Below are positions 1 through 7,069 of a stretch of DNA of 64,000 nucleotides, piece by piece. Each line of letters begins with the position of its first letter. The stretch's first letter is position 1. The stretch comes from Methylobacterium sp. CB376 (lineage in GTDB: Bacteria > Pseudomonadota > Alphaproteobacteria > Rhizobiales > Beijerinckiaceae): positions 3,056,001-3,120,000 of the forward strand of contig NZ_CP121648.1 in assembly GCF_029714205.1 (NCBI RefSeq), read 5' to 3'. The notes below the pieces were generated by a model, which saw nothing but the letters and a program-made list of their open reading frames with translations, did no database searches and had not been told where the DNA came from. The position numbers and the translations under genes were made by a program.

Positions 1-2716
1 GGCCGAAATGCTGGACCAGCAGCGTCAGCACCGCCCGGGCCCGGTTCTCGCCCATCGGGCCGAGCGCGCCGTCGAGGACGAGGAGGTCGGGCCGGCGCAC
101 GAGGCCGCGCACGAGGCTGATCGCCGCCCGCTGGCCGCCGGTGAGGAAGCGCCCGGCCGGGCCGACCTGGTGGTCGAGGCCGACGCGGGCGACGGCGTCC
201 GCGAGGTTCATGGCCTCGACCGTGGCGGTGATGGCGGCGGTCACGGCGGCGGCGGCGTCCGCGGCCGACTGGTTGATCCGCCCGAACAGCAGGTTGTCGC
301 GCAGCGGGGCCGCCGCGCAGACCGCGTCCGGCTCGTAGAACTCGACCCCGCCCTCGCCGGCCTCGGCGAGCGCCGCGCGCAGGGCCGCGCGGGCCTCGAC
401 CAAGCGGGCGCGCAACGCGTCGTCGAGCAGGCCGAGGCGGTGGCGCGGCTCGATATAGGCGAGCGGCAGGGCGATGAGCCGCGTCGCGTCCGCCCCGCCG
501 TAGCGCTCCAGCCCGAGCCAGCGACGCCGGACCCGCGCGAGCCAGGACGAGCCGTGGCGCGCCTCCGAGGCCTCGGTGGCGGTCCGGCGCGCCAGGATCG
601 CCTCGTATTCCGGCAGCTCGTCCGCCGACAGGAAGGAGAATTGCTCGAAGAGCGGGTGGCCCATCGGCAGGCCCTGGAAGATCTCCAGCATCGTCTGGGC
701 AATCTGCTCGCCCATGGTGACGAAATCCTCGGCGAGCCCGCGCTCGTCGAGCACGGCGCGCACCACCGGGTGCTCCGCCATGGCCCGCCCGGTCAGGCTC
801 GCGGTGGTCGGCACGCCGAACAGGAGGTTCTCGCCCACCGTCGCCTGGCTGTTGTAGCGCTCCGGGTCGAAGGGCTCGACGAGGTTCTCCATGCCCTGCG
901 CGGCGAGCCGGGCCCGCAGCGCGCCGCGCGCCTCGATCATGCGGGAGGCGAGGTTCGGATGCCGCTCCGGATCGACCTGCCCGAGGAGGCCGAACCGGTA
1001 GACCTCCTCGCCCATGCCGATGCGGCGCAGCCAGCCCAGGATCACCCCGTCCAGGGCCGCCGCGTCCGGCACGCCCGCCTGCGCGTAGTCGATCCAGTCC
1101 CCCGACAGGCTCGCCAGCGGGTTGCCGGTGCGCCGGGCCTCCGCGAGGCGGCGGCGGTCCTCGAGGGTCTCGGGCGGCGGCACCTGCTCGGGCGGGCGCT
1201 GCAGCCCATAGACGATGTTCTCGCGCAGCGACCCTGGAAACAGGATGGGCTCGACGCTGGCGTAGGCGATGCGGCGCGCCAGCGCCAGCGAGCCCCATTC
1301 GCCGAGGTCGTGGCCGCCGACCGTGATCCGCCCGCGGCTCGGCGCGAGGCGGTGGGCGAGGACCCGCGCGAGGGCGCTCGCGGCCTGGCTGCCGTCGCTG
1401 ACGATGCCCAGCCGCAGGGGCAGCGTGACGGAGAGTGAGACCCCTTCCAGGAGCGGGCCCTGCGATTCCCTGACCCAGAGGTCGTCGGCCTCGAGCGGGC
1501 CGACGAGGGGCGTGTCGCGTCCCGGGACCTCGGCCGGCAGCAGGCGGTCCGGCAGGAATTGCTGCACCACCTGCTCGTACTTCACCTGCACGTCGAGCCG
1601 CTGCTGATCCCAGTCGATCAGTTCCTTGAGGGGCGGCGGCAGGTCGCGATAGGCGGCGATCACCGCCACGAGCTGGCCGATGCTGAGCTGGCCCTTGAGC
1701 GCGAAGTAGCCGCCGATGCAGTAGAACAGGAACGGCGTCATCTGCGCGAGCAGGTTGTTCAGGAACTTGACCATGAACTTGCGCCGGTAGATGCGCAGGC
1801 GCAGGTCGAAGAGGCCGAAGAGGCGCTGGCCGATCTCGGCGCGCTCCCACGGCTCGGCCCCGTTGGCGTGGACCGCCTCGATGCCGTCCACCACCTCGCC
1901 GACCCGCCCGGCGAGGCGGCGCGAGGCGAGCTGGCGCCGCCGCCCGAGGCGCAGGAGTTCCCGCCGCAGGCGCGGGATGACCACGAATTGCACGCCGACG
2001 ACCGCGGCCGCCATCAGTCCGAGCCAGACGTTCTGGAGCAGGATGAAGGCCATGGCGGTGGCCGCCTGGGTTCCCAGGAAGGCCGGCAGGATGTAGGCGT
2101 CGCCGATGAAGCCGCCGATCGGCTCGACCTCGTCGCGCACGATCGTGGCGAGTTCGGAGGCCTTCGCCTGCCGGATCGACTCGGGCGAGAAGCGCAGGAT
2201 CAGCGAGAACAGCTGGAAGCGCAGGCGCCGCAGCATGCGCTCGCCGAGCGCCCCCTTGGCCACGTTGATCCAGTACTTGAAGGCGCCGTTGATCAGGACG
2301 AGGAGGAGGAACAGGGAGGAGAGCCCGAACAGGAGTTCGAAGCGGTCGACCTCGAACCCGTCGAAGAGCGCCCTCTCGCCGCCGAACCAGTCCGGCACGC
2401 GCAGGCGCAGGACGAGGAAGTGGGCGGTCGCGTTGCCCTTCTCGAAGGCGTGGCCCTGGATCGCCTCGTTGACGATGCGCCGCGGCAGGTCGAGGGACGC
2501 GAAGTAGAGCGGCAGCGAGGCCAGCACGACGGCGCAGATCAGGATCTGGTCGCGCTTCGAGTGGCGCCAGATGTAGCGGAACAGGCTGCGGTCGAGCCCG
2601 CCCGCCGCGTCGGCCGCCTCCGGATCGGTCCCGATCATGGGCGCGGCCCGCGGCGTCGCCCGATCGGCCACCGGCGCGGCGACCCCGTTGCGTCTGAGCG
2701 CTTCTGCCCCGTCCAT
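1..2716 (-). CDS. ABC transporter, fused permease and degenerate oversized ATPase domain (C-terminal end outside window)
   Basis: About 905 codons are visible and the stop lies beyond position 1. The first ~350 residues are an exporter-type membrane domain with several hydrophobic segments. The ATPase half starts near residue 430 and is still running at residue 905, about twice the usual 240 residues. Its P-loop region (near 436) reads GIVSDGSQAAS, so the Walker A lysine is missing. The Q-loop glutamine is also missing (YASVEP), and Walker B ends LLVLDG instead of LLVLDE. A good signature LTGGQ is kept near residue 857. The xxENLLFG motif that normally occurs once appears three times (near 498, 627 and 805), suggesting internal duplication. 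I chose the ATG at 2716 because AGGAG precedes it; the in-frame ATG at 2638 has no ribosome site. Substrate unknown; it may need a catalytic partner. Confidence 0.85.
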   Translation of the reverse strand, partial: MDGAEALRRNGVAAPVADRATPRAAPMIGTDPEAADAAGGLDRSLFRYIWRHSKRDQILICAVVLASLPLYFASLDLPRRIVNEAIQGHAFEKGNATAHFLVLRLRVPDWFGGERALFDGFEVDRFELLFGLSSLFLLLVLINGAFKYWINVAKGALGERMLRRLRFQLFSLILRFSPESIRQAKASELATIVRDEVEPIGGFIGDAYILPAFLGTQAATAMAFILLQNVWLGLMAAAVVGVQFVVIPRLRRELLRLGRRRQLASRRLAGRVGEVVDGIEAVHANGAEPWERAEIGQRLFGLFDLRLRIYRRKFMVKFLNNLLAQMTPFLFYCIGGYFALKGQLSIGQLVAVIAAYRDLPPPLKELIDWDQQRLDVQVKYEQVVQQFLPDRLLPAEVPGRDTPLVGPLEADDLWVRESQGPLLEGVSLSVTLPLRLGIVSDGSQAASALARVLAHRLAPSRGRITVGGHDLGEWGSLALARRIAYASVEPILFPGSLRENIVYGLQRPPEQVPPPETLEDRRRLAEARRTGNPLASLSGDWIDYAQAGVPDAAALDGVILGWLRRIGMGEEVYRFGLLGQVDPERHPNLASRMIEARGALRARLAAQGMENLVEPFDPERYNSQATVGENLLFGVPTTASLTGRAMAEHPVVRAVLDERGLAEDFVTMGEQIAQTMLEIFQGLPMGHPLFEQFSFLSADELPEYEAILARRTATEASEARHGSSWLARVRRRWLGLERYGGADATRLIALPLAYIEPRHRLGLLDDALRARLVEARAALRAALAEAGEGGVEFYEPDAVCAAAPLRDNLLFGRINQSAADAAAAVTAAITATVEAMNLADAVARVGLDHQVGPAGRFLTGGQRAAISLVRGLVRRPDLLVLDGALGPMGENRARAVLTLLVQHFG

Positions 2717-3096
2717 CCGCTCCTGCCCGCTCCGCGCGACGACCCCGTCCCTGTGGCGCCCGCCCCGCGCCGGCACCCGCATGGCAGGATCGCCGACGGT
2801 TCGGGGCGGAGCGGGCGGACGCCGCCGGGCCGCCGGCCCGCGCCGTTCCGCAGGTCCCGGCCCGGCCGGACGTCCCTGCCCGAACGACCGAGCGTGACCT
2901 CCCGCGCCGGCTCAGTCTAGGCGGGAACCCGGCGGGAGTCGCTAGAGGCTGTGATGGACCGCTCCCGGCGCCCGGCGGGACGTCCGCCCCGGCACGTTGC
3001 GGCGACCGGCCGGAGCGGGAGCCGGCCGGGCCGGCGCCGGGGCCGCCCGCCGCCCGCTCCGCGCGGGGCGCGGGTCCCGCGCCCCCCGGGCCGGCC
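2717..3096. other. Intergenic stretch, no gene seen
   Basis: 380 very GC-rich bases between the ABC transporter start and the end of the small stress gene. Open frames here lack ribosome sites and recognisable protein features. It should hold the promoter of the ABC transporter, but I cannot point to one. Confidence 0.5.
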
Positions 3097-3300
3097 TCAC
3101 TCCTTCCGGGTCGTCAGCCCGCCGGCCCGCCGCGTGACGACGAGGTCCTGGGCGTGCGGCGAATCCTCCGGGTCGTGGTCGGTGGTCGGCGTAGGGCTGT
3201 CCTCGGGCGCGGGCACGGGCGGCACAGCGTCGCAGTTGGGGGCCGGGGCGGTGTCGGGCTGCGTGGCGGCGCGGCGCTGGACCATGTTGGGATTCGTCAT
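3097..3300 (-). CDS. Small Pro/Asp-rich hypothetical protein, probable stress regulon member
   Basis: A 67-residue protein starting MTNPNMVQRR, rich in proline, threonine and aspartate and probably disordered, with no membrane segment. I do not recognise a family. The start at 3300 is supported by AGGAG eight bases upstream. An exact sigma-EcfG promoter (GGAAC-N16-CGTT, minus strand, 3401-3425) sits about 95 bases before the start codon, which argues that this is a real stress-induced gene. It is divergent from the KGG-repeat stress protein. Confidence 0.6.
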   Translation of the reverse strand: MTNPNMVQRRAATQPDTAPAPNCDAVPPVPAPEDSPTPTTDHDPEDSPHAQDLVVTRRAGGLTTRKE

Positions 3301-3400
3301 CGGGGAGGCTCCTGGCTCGACCGGAGGCGCGGCCACCGCGTCGGCGACGCCCGCTCATGCCGGTCCGGGCGGGATTCCGGCCCGGACCGGCACCGGGGCG

Positions 3401-3425
3401 AACGTCAGCGCCGGGACACGGTTCC
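3401..3425 (-). promoter_or_regulatory. sigma-EcfG (general stress) promoter for the 67-residue protein
   Basis: On the minus strand the sequence is GGAAC, 16 bases, CGTT, an exact match to the alphaproteobacterial EcfG consensus. Predicted transcription start is about 3395, leaving a leader of about 95 bases. Confidence 0.7.
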
Positions 3426-3478
3426 GGCCCCGGCGCCCCCGCCGCCGTCCCAGGCCGGGACGGGGCCGAAGGGGATTA

Positions 3479-3503
3479 GGAACCATCATTTGCGCTGAAG
3501 GTT
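3479..3503 (+). promoter_or_regulatory. Near-consensus sigma-EcfG promoter for the KGG protein
   Basis: GGAAC, 16 bases, GGTT; one base differs from the CGTT box. Predicted start is about 3510, 27 bases before the KGG-repeat start codon. KGG/GsiB-type proteins are common general stress genes. Confidence 0.55.
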
Positions 3504-3536
3504 GAGAGCACGAGGACACCGGCCAAGGAGGCATTC

Positions 3537-3731
3537 ATGGCAACCGGCAATTCGACCTCGAAGCGCGGCTTCGCTTCGATGGACATGGAGCGGCAGCGCG
3601 AGATCGCCAGCAAGGGCGGCCGCAGCGTTCCCGCCGAAAAGCGCTCGTTCTCCCAGGATCGCGAACTCGCCTCGTCCGCGGGGCGCAAGGGTGGGCAGGC
3701 CTCCGGGTCGGGCCGCTCGAGCGAGGATTGA
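3537..3731 (+). CDS. KGG-repeat general stress protein (GsiB/YciG-like)
   Basis: A 64-residue hydrophilic protein with the stress-induced KGG signature: one ASKGGRSVPAEKRSFSQD block and one SSAGRKGGQASG block. These proteins are unstructured, Gly/Lys/Ser-rich hydrophilins that accumulate in the cytoplasm under desiccation, heat or stationary phase; the biochemical role is not settled. AAGGAGG lies just upstream of the ATG. The near-consensus EcfG promoter and the neighbouring phyR-nepR locus fit a general stress role. A hairpin follows the stop. Confidence 0.85.
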   Translation: MATGNSTSKRGFASMDMERQREIASKGGRSVPAEKRSFSQDRELASSAGRKGGQASGSGRSSED

Positions 3732-3747
3732 ACCTCATCTGACGCTT

Positions 3748-3781
3748 CGCCGTGGTCCGGCATGGTTGCCGGGCCACGGCG
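3748..3781 (+). terminator. Hairpin after the KGG gene
   Basis: Thirteen-base arms (CGCCGTGGTCCGG and CCGGGCCACGGCG, one G-U type mismatch) with an 8-base loop, 17 bases after the KGG stop. No U-run follows, so termination may be weak or the hairpin may stabilise the mRNA end. Confidence 0.45.
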
Positions 3782-3818
3782 TCGGCATGCCTCGCCTCAC
3801 CTTCGCCGGACAAACGAA

Positions 3819-3840
3819 ACGGGCGCCTCGCGGCGCCCGT
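3819..3840 (-). terminator. Intrinsic terminator of the minus-strand genes from 4612
   Basis: Perfect 9-bp stem ACGGGCGCC / GGCGCCCGT with a 4-base loop. Read on the minus strand it is followed by TTCGTTTG, a fair U-tract. It lies 33 bases beyond the stop of the 65-residue gene. Confidence 0.6.
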
Positions 3841-3873
3841 ATCCGTGTCGTCCTCGCCCCGCCGGGGGCGGCC

Positions 3874-4071
3874 TCAGGCCGCGAGTTGCGTCACCACCAG
3901 GTTGCGCTTGAGCAGGGCCGGACAGACCGTGTCGTCGGACGGGCGCGTGACCACCAGCCCGGCCAGCAGCCGCTCCAGGCGCTCGCCCTCGGGCAGGGTC
4001 GCGGGCTCGCGCCGGACGCGCTCCGCCGCGGGCGGGGGAGCCGGGTCGTCGATTTCGCGGTAGCCGAGCAT
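3874..4071 (-). CDS. Small hypothetical protein
   Basis: 65 residues (MLGYREIDDPAPPP...), acidic and Pro-rich at the start, with one cysteine and a moderately hydrophobic C-terminus ending VVTQLAA. No family recognised. Start chosen at 4071 because GGAGAGAG lies directly upstream. It follows the 167-residue exported protein by 37 bases and ends just before an intrinsic terminator, so the two probably form an operon under the EcfG promoter at 4653-4678. Confidence 0.6.
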   Translation of the reverse strand: MLGYREIDDPAPPPAAERVRREPATLPEGERLERLLAGLVVTRPSDDTVCPALLKRNLVVTQLAA

Positions 4072-4108
4072 GTCTCTCTCTCCATGAACGCGCGTGCGGG
4101 GCCGCGGC

Positions 4109-4612
4109 TCAGCCCGCGGCCGGAGCCAGAGCCGCCTGGGCGAGGCAGCGGCTCGGCAGCAGCCGCCGGGCCTCGTGGCCGGCGAGGCCGCTGATCGCGC
4201 CCTCGCAGCCCTCCGGCATGGTGCGGCGCGTGCCGACCTCGCCCGCCGGCGGGCCGGGTGCCCGCTGCACCACCGGCACGCCCTCCCGGGTGCGCAGGGT
4301 GACGTGCGGCAGTGCCGTGTCCCGGGCCACCAGCGTGGTGTTGGCGGAGGAATCGGTCTCGAAGACCACGTCGCCCGCCGCGTTGCGCAGCGTGACCTTC
4401 GCGGCCCCGAGCCCCGTGATCTCGACCGCCACCGGCTTCTGCGGCAGGCCGGCCGGCCGCGGTGGCGCGATCCGGTCGCCCTTGACAAGCTGAGCCGGGG
4501 TCTTGGCCGGCCCGGCCATCGCCGCGAGCGAGTGTTCGACCACTGGCTGCGCGATCAGGGCAAGCAGCGCGGCCGGGGCGGTGATGCTGAAGAAGAGGTG
4601 AGCGCGAAGCAT
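4109..4612 (-). CDS. Exported hypothetical protein, probable stress regulon member
   Basis: 167 residues. The start at 4612 has GAGGA seven bases upstream. The N-terminus MLRAHLFFSITAPAALLALIA is a signal peptide or membrane anchor, so the protein is probably periplasmic. The middle (VAVEITGLGAAKVTLRNAAG) looks like a small beta-sandwich; two cysteines lie near the C-terminus. Function unknown. An exact GGAAC-N17-CGTT promoter sits 41-66 bases upstream of the start codon, pointing to general stress control. Confidence 0.7.
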   Translation of the reverse strand: MLRAHLFFSITAPAALLALIAQPVVEHSLAAMAGPAKTPAQLVKGDRIAPPRPAGLPQKPVAVEITGLGAAKVTLRNAAGDVVFETDSSANTTLVARDTALPHVTLRTREGVPVVQRAPGPPAGEVGTRRTMPEGCEGAISGLAGHEARRLLPSRCLAQAALAPAAG

Positions 4613-4652
4613 ACGCGGGTCCTCGGAGCGAAGCTTGACACGTCGATCCGAT

Positions 4653-4678
4653 AACGTCGCGACCGGCCCAGTCGTTCC
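4653..4678 (-). promoter_or_regulatory. sigma-EcfG promoter for the exported protein at 4109-4612
   Basis: Minus strand: GGAAC, 17 bases, CGTT. Predicted start about 4647, giving a leader of roughly 35 bases that includes the GAGGA ribosome site. Confidence 0.7.
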
Positions 4679-4819
4679 GTGTGGCCGTGCACGAACGGCA
4701 CAGTTTTTGGGGCGGATCCGAGTGAGGCCCTTCACGCTTCGTTGACCATGTGCAGGCCGCCCGCCGGCGGCGCATGCGGCCTCGCCGCAACACTCGCCGA
4801 AAATCAACGCGCCGGCGCG

Positions 4820-4845
4820 GGAACCCCGCCGGGCGGGGCGACGTT
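4820..4845 (+). promoter_or_regulatory. sigma-EcfG promoter of a candidate small RNA
   Basis: GGAAC, 17 bases, CGTT, exact consensus. No start codon with a ribosome site follows; instead an intrinsic terminator ends about 95 bases downstream. This arrangement fits a small non-coding RNA. Confidence 0.65.
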
Positions 4846-4850
4846 GATTA

Positions 4851-4940
4851 GGCAACCCGGCCACCTGGTCCTCCCCGCATTCCCCTTGTGCATCGGCCGG
4901 AAACTCAGAACGGGCTGGAGCCTATCCGGCCCGTTTCTTT
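4851..4940 (+). ncRNA. Candidate general-stress small RNA, about 90 nt, C-rich loop
   Basis: The RNA would begin 5-7 bases after the CGTT box of an exact sigma-EcfG promoter and end at a strong intrinsic terminator. The 5' hairpin pairs CCGGCC (4857-4862) with GGCCGG (4895-4900). Its 32-base loop carries CCUCCCC and CCCC runs, which are complementary to Shine-Dalgarno-like GGGG/GGAGG. The 3' hairpin (4909-4935) is followed by UCUUU. Architecture, promoter type and position beside phyR resemble the GSR small RNA GsrN of Caulobacter, which uses a C-rich 5' loop to bind targets. Homology is not shown; this is inference from layout. Confidence 0.55.
4909..4940 (+). terminator. Intrinsic terminator of the candidate small RNA
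   Basis: Eleven-pair stem (AACGGGCUGGA with UCCGGCCCGUU, one wobble), 5-base loop GCCUA, then UCUUU. No coding gene on the plus strand ends here, so it most likely serves the candidate RNA. Confidence 0.7.
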
Positions 4941-5004
4941 ATGTCGGAGCGACGCAGCGCCCGAGATGATCCCAAAGCCACCTGATGATCCCAAGACCAT
5001 CTCA

Positions 5005-5035
5005 TGACAAAGGGCCGCCCCGGTGGGACGGCCCT
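5005..5035 (-). terminator. Intrinsic terminator of phyR
   Basis: On the minus strand AGGGCCG ... CGGCCCT forms a stem extended by CCC/GGG pairs, followed by a short U-run (TTTG). It lies 31 bases past the phyR stop codon. Confidence 0.65.
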
Positions 5036-5065
5036 GGCAGGTGTCGCTGCGAGGTCCGGGCGAGA

Positions 5066-5869
5066 TCAGGCCGTTGCCTTGGCCTCGCGGCGGCGGGCGC
5101 TCTGCTGGAAGAAGAGGGCTTGGCTGATCACCGCGGAGACGTTGGCGGGCTGGAACGGCTTGGCGATCAGGAAGGCCGGCTCGGGCCGCTCGCCGGTGAG
5201 GAAGCGCTCCGGATAGGCCGTGATGAAGATCACCGGCACCTCGAAGGTCTTGAGCAGGTCGTTGACCGCGTCGAGGCCGGAACTGCCGTCCGCCAGCTGG
5301 ATGTCCGCCAGGATGAGGCCGGGCCTGCGGCCCTCGGCGAGCTTGATCGCCTCCGACCGCGTGCGGGCGACCCCCGTGACGTTGTGGCCGAGCCCCTCGA
5401 CGAGGGCCTCCAGGTCCATGGCGATCAGCGGCTCGTCCTCGATGATCAGGATCTCGGTCGCCATGTCGGCGGCCAGTTCCCGGCCCGCCTCGTCGACGAG
5501 GTCGCGCACCTCCGAGATGTCGACGCCCAGGATCGTCGCGGCATCCTCCTCGGAGAAGCCTTCGAGGCAGGAGAGCAGGAAGGCTTGCCGCGGCAGGGGC
5601 GTGATCTGGCCGAGCCGGACCTCGGCGGGCAGGTCGTGCTGCACTTGGTCGCTCTGACCGTTCACCGACAACGAGTTCCAGATCCGCGTGAAGACCCTGA
5701 ACAGATCGGCCTTGACGTTCGCGCTGCGGCCCAGTGTTTCGGGCTCGTTGACGAGCGTTTCGAGCGTCGCGGCCACGTAGGCATCGCCGGCCACCTGGCT
5801 GCCCGTGAGCGCGCGTGCGTAGCGGCGCAGGTACGGCAGGTGCTGCACGACGAGTTGTGCTGTCGACAT
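5066..5869 (-). CDS. phyR: PhyR, anti-anti-sigma response regulator of the general stress response
   Basis: 267 residues, the usual length. Residues 1-130 are the ECF sigma-like domain; residues 137-255 are a receiver domain with acidic pocket IIEDEP, phosphoacceptor D189 (ILADIQLAD), the PhyR-type VIFITAYPE motif (213-221) and K237 (AKPF). In known systems phosphorylated PhyR exposes the sigma mimic, binds the anti-sigma factor NepR and frees sigma-EcfG. Start at 5869, preceded by AAGGGGA. It is divergent from nepR and has its own exact EcfG promoter, so positive feedback is expected. The sigma factor gene ecfG is not in the window next to this pair. Confidence 0.97.
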   Translation of the reverse strand: MSTAQLVVQHLPYLRRYARALTGSQVAGDAYVAATLETLVNEPETLGRSANVKADLFRVFTRIWNSLSVNGQSDQVQHDLPAEVRLGQITPLPRQAFLLSCLEGFSEEDAATILGVDISEVRDLVDEAGRELAADMATEILIIEDEPLIAMDLEALVEGLGHNVTGVARTRSEAIKLAEGRRPGLILADIQLADGSSGLDAVNDLLKTFEVPVIFITAYPERFLTGERPEPAFLIAKPFQPANVSAVISQALFFQQSARRREAKATA

Positions 5870-5916
5870 TCAGTTCCCCTTGAGAGTGGTGTCCGTGTGC
5901 GAAGACCCTGATCCAC

Positions 5917-5941
5917 AACGCCGCGCCCGCGCGATCGTTCC
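5917..5941 (-). promoter_or_regulatory. sigma-EcfG promoter of phyR
   Basis: Minus strand GGAAC, 16 bases, CGTT. Predicted start about 5911, 42 bases before the phyR ATG. Lies head-to-head with the nepR promoter. Confidence 0.75.
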
Positions 5942-5949
5942 GGTTCCGT

Positions 5950-5974
5950 GGAACCGCCCCGGCCCGGACGCGTT
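5950..5974 (+). promoter_or_regulatory. sigma-EcfG promoter of nepR
   Basis: GGAAC, 16 bases, CGTT. Predicted start about 5981, 78 bases before the nepR ATG. The -35 box is part of the palindrome GGTTCCGTGGAACC (5942-5955) at the centre of the divergent region. Confidence 0.75.
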
Positions 5975-6058
5975 GTCGGCGCAAGAGCGCGTGTTGGTCA
6001 ACAAGCGCCGCAGTATCGCCCTGCCCGTCTGCCCGGGGGCGGGGCGAAGGGGATTTGC

Positions 6059-6277
6059 ATGATCGATGGCAAGGGGATGGGCGGCGCGCAGACGCCGGCG
6101 GACCACGGGGTCGCAGGCGGGTCCGATCAGCCTGGGCTCGATCGACTCACTCAGGGCAGGCTCGGCTCCCACCTTCGCGCCATGTACGACGAGCTCGTGC
6201 AGCAGCCGATTCCCGAGCGCTTCGTCGAGCTGCTGGCCAGCCTCGACCAGCCCGCCGAGACCTCGAAGAACTCCTGA
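6059..6277 (+). CDS. nepR: NepR, anti-sigma factor of the general stress response
   Basis: 72 residues. The conserved NepR core is clear: LGSHLRAMYDELVQQPIPER followed by FVELLASL. The first ~28 residues are variable and Gly/Asp-rich, as usual. NepR holds sigma-EcfG inactive in unstressed cells and is titrated by phosphorylated PhyR. I chose the ATG at 6059 (GAAGGGGA upstream). Divergent from phyR and under an EcfG promoter, giving negative feedback on the response. No sigma factor gene follows; about 230 bases later comes a minus-strand DUF1328 gene. Confidence 0.95.
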   Translation: MIDGKGMGGAQTPADHGVAGGSDQPGLDRLTQGRLGSHLRAMYDELVQQPIPERFVELLASLDQPAETSKNS

Positions 6278-6506
6278 GGCGCGCGGCCGCGGCTCGTCCG
6301 CTCCCGCACGACGAGGCTCCGGCCATCCTGGGCCGGGGGCCGGCTCGCCATCGTCGGGCTGACATTGCGACGACGTCCCGGAGCAAGCCTCCTTGGGCCC
6401 GGGGCCCCTTGGGCCCGCGCCCGCGCAGTTGCGGGGCAAGACCTGTTCAGGTCTGGTCCCGCACGTTGCTGGCCGCCGAACCGATGACGACTTCGGCGGC
6501 CGAGGC

Positions 6507-6683
6507 TCAGAGCGTGGAGGAGCGTCCGCGCAGCAGGCCGACGATGGCCGAGATCGCGAACAGCACCACCGCGACGAAGAAGATGATCTTGGCGGCCTCG
6601 ACCGCCGTCCCGGCGATCCCGCCGAACCCGAACAGCGCGGCCACCAGGGCCACCACCAGGAAAGTAACCGCCCAACCCAGCAT
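6507..6683 (-). CDS. DUF1328 (UPF0391, YtjA-like) small membrane protein
   Basis: 58 residues with two hydrophobic helices: [20 protein letters not shown], then [20 protein letters not shown], ending LLRGRS. This is the full DUF1328 pattern. Family members are small inner-membrane proteins, frequently stress-induced, of unknown mechanism. AAAGG precedes the ATG at 6683. An exact sigma-EcfG promoter (6740-6764) gives a leader of about 50 bases. Confidence 0.88.
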   Translation of the reverse strand: MLGWAVTFLVVALVAALFGFGGIAGTAVEAAKIIFFVAVVLFAISAIVGLLRGRSSTL

Positions 6684-6739
6684 GGCGCGAACCTTTCGTA
6701 TGGTCGGATCATCGGCCCGCGGCCGATCTTGAGCTTACA

Positions 6740-6764
6740 AACGTCAAGCCTGTCTCCCGGTTCC
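6740..6764 (-). promoter_or_regulatory. sigma-EcfG promoter of the DUF1328 gene
   Basis: Minus strand GGAAC, 16 bases, CGTT; predicted start about 6734. Confidence 0.7.
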
Positions 6765-6812
6765 GCTTTGTCGCAGCGACAGGGGCCGAATCCGCCCCCA
6801 TCTTGGGGAAGC

Positions 6813-6838
6813 GGAACCCCGGTTTCGTGCCGCACGTT
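6813..6838 (+). promoter_or_regulatory. sigma-EcfG promoter of the 67-residue membrane protein
   Basis: GGAAC, 17 bases, CGTT; predicted start about 6845, about 20 bases before the ATG at 6866, with GGAGG inside that short leader. Confidence 0.7.
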
Positions 6839-6865
6839 GCCGAGGCGAACCATTGGAGGCGCTCG

Positions 6866-7069
6866 ATGAACCGATCCCTTGCCCTGCAGGCCGGCCTGGC
6901 CCTCCTGATCGGGCTGATCCTGGTCGGGTTCGTGGAGGCCGGCGCCCTCATCCCGGCCATCGCAGCGGGTGCGGCCCTCGCGGCTGCCGCGGCGGCCCTG
7001 CGGGGCGTGGCGCAGCCCGCGCCGGTTCCCGTCCCGGTGCGGGCCCGTCGCGGAAGACGCGGCGGCTGA
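6866..7069 (+). CDS. Small membrane protein, probable stress regulon member
   Basis: 67 residues: a short N-terminus (MNRSLALQ), two closely spaced hydrophobic stretches rich in Ala/Leu/Gly with the break VGFVEAG, then a basic Pro/Arg tail (VRARRGRRGG) likely to face the cytoplasm. No named family recognised. GGAGG lies eight bases upstream of the ATG and an exact EcfG promoter directly before it. Confidence 0.72.
   Translation: MNRSLALQAGLALLIGLILVGFVEAGALIPAIAAGAALAAAAAALRGVAQPAPVPVPVRARRGRRGG

Noticed and set aside
8..2920. Very long plus-strand open frames opposite the ABC transporter
   Set aside because: Their translations are Arg/Ala/Glu-rich without domains, while the minus strand gives clear transporter motifs.
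6439..6454. Palindrome AGACCTGTTCAGGTCT as an operator
   Set aside because: Lies between nepR and the convergent DUF1328 gene rather than before a start; more likely part of a transcript end, and too short to assign.
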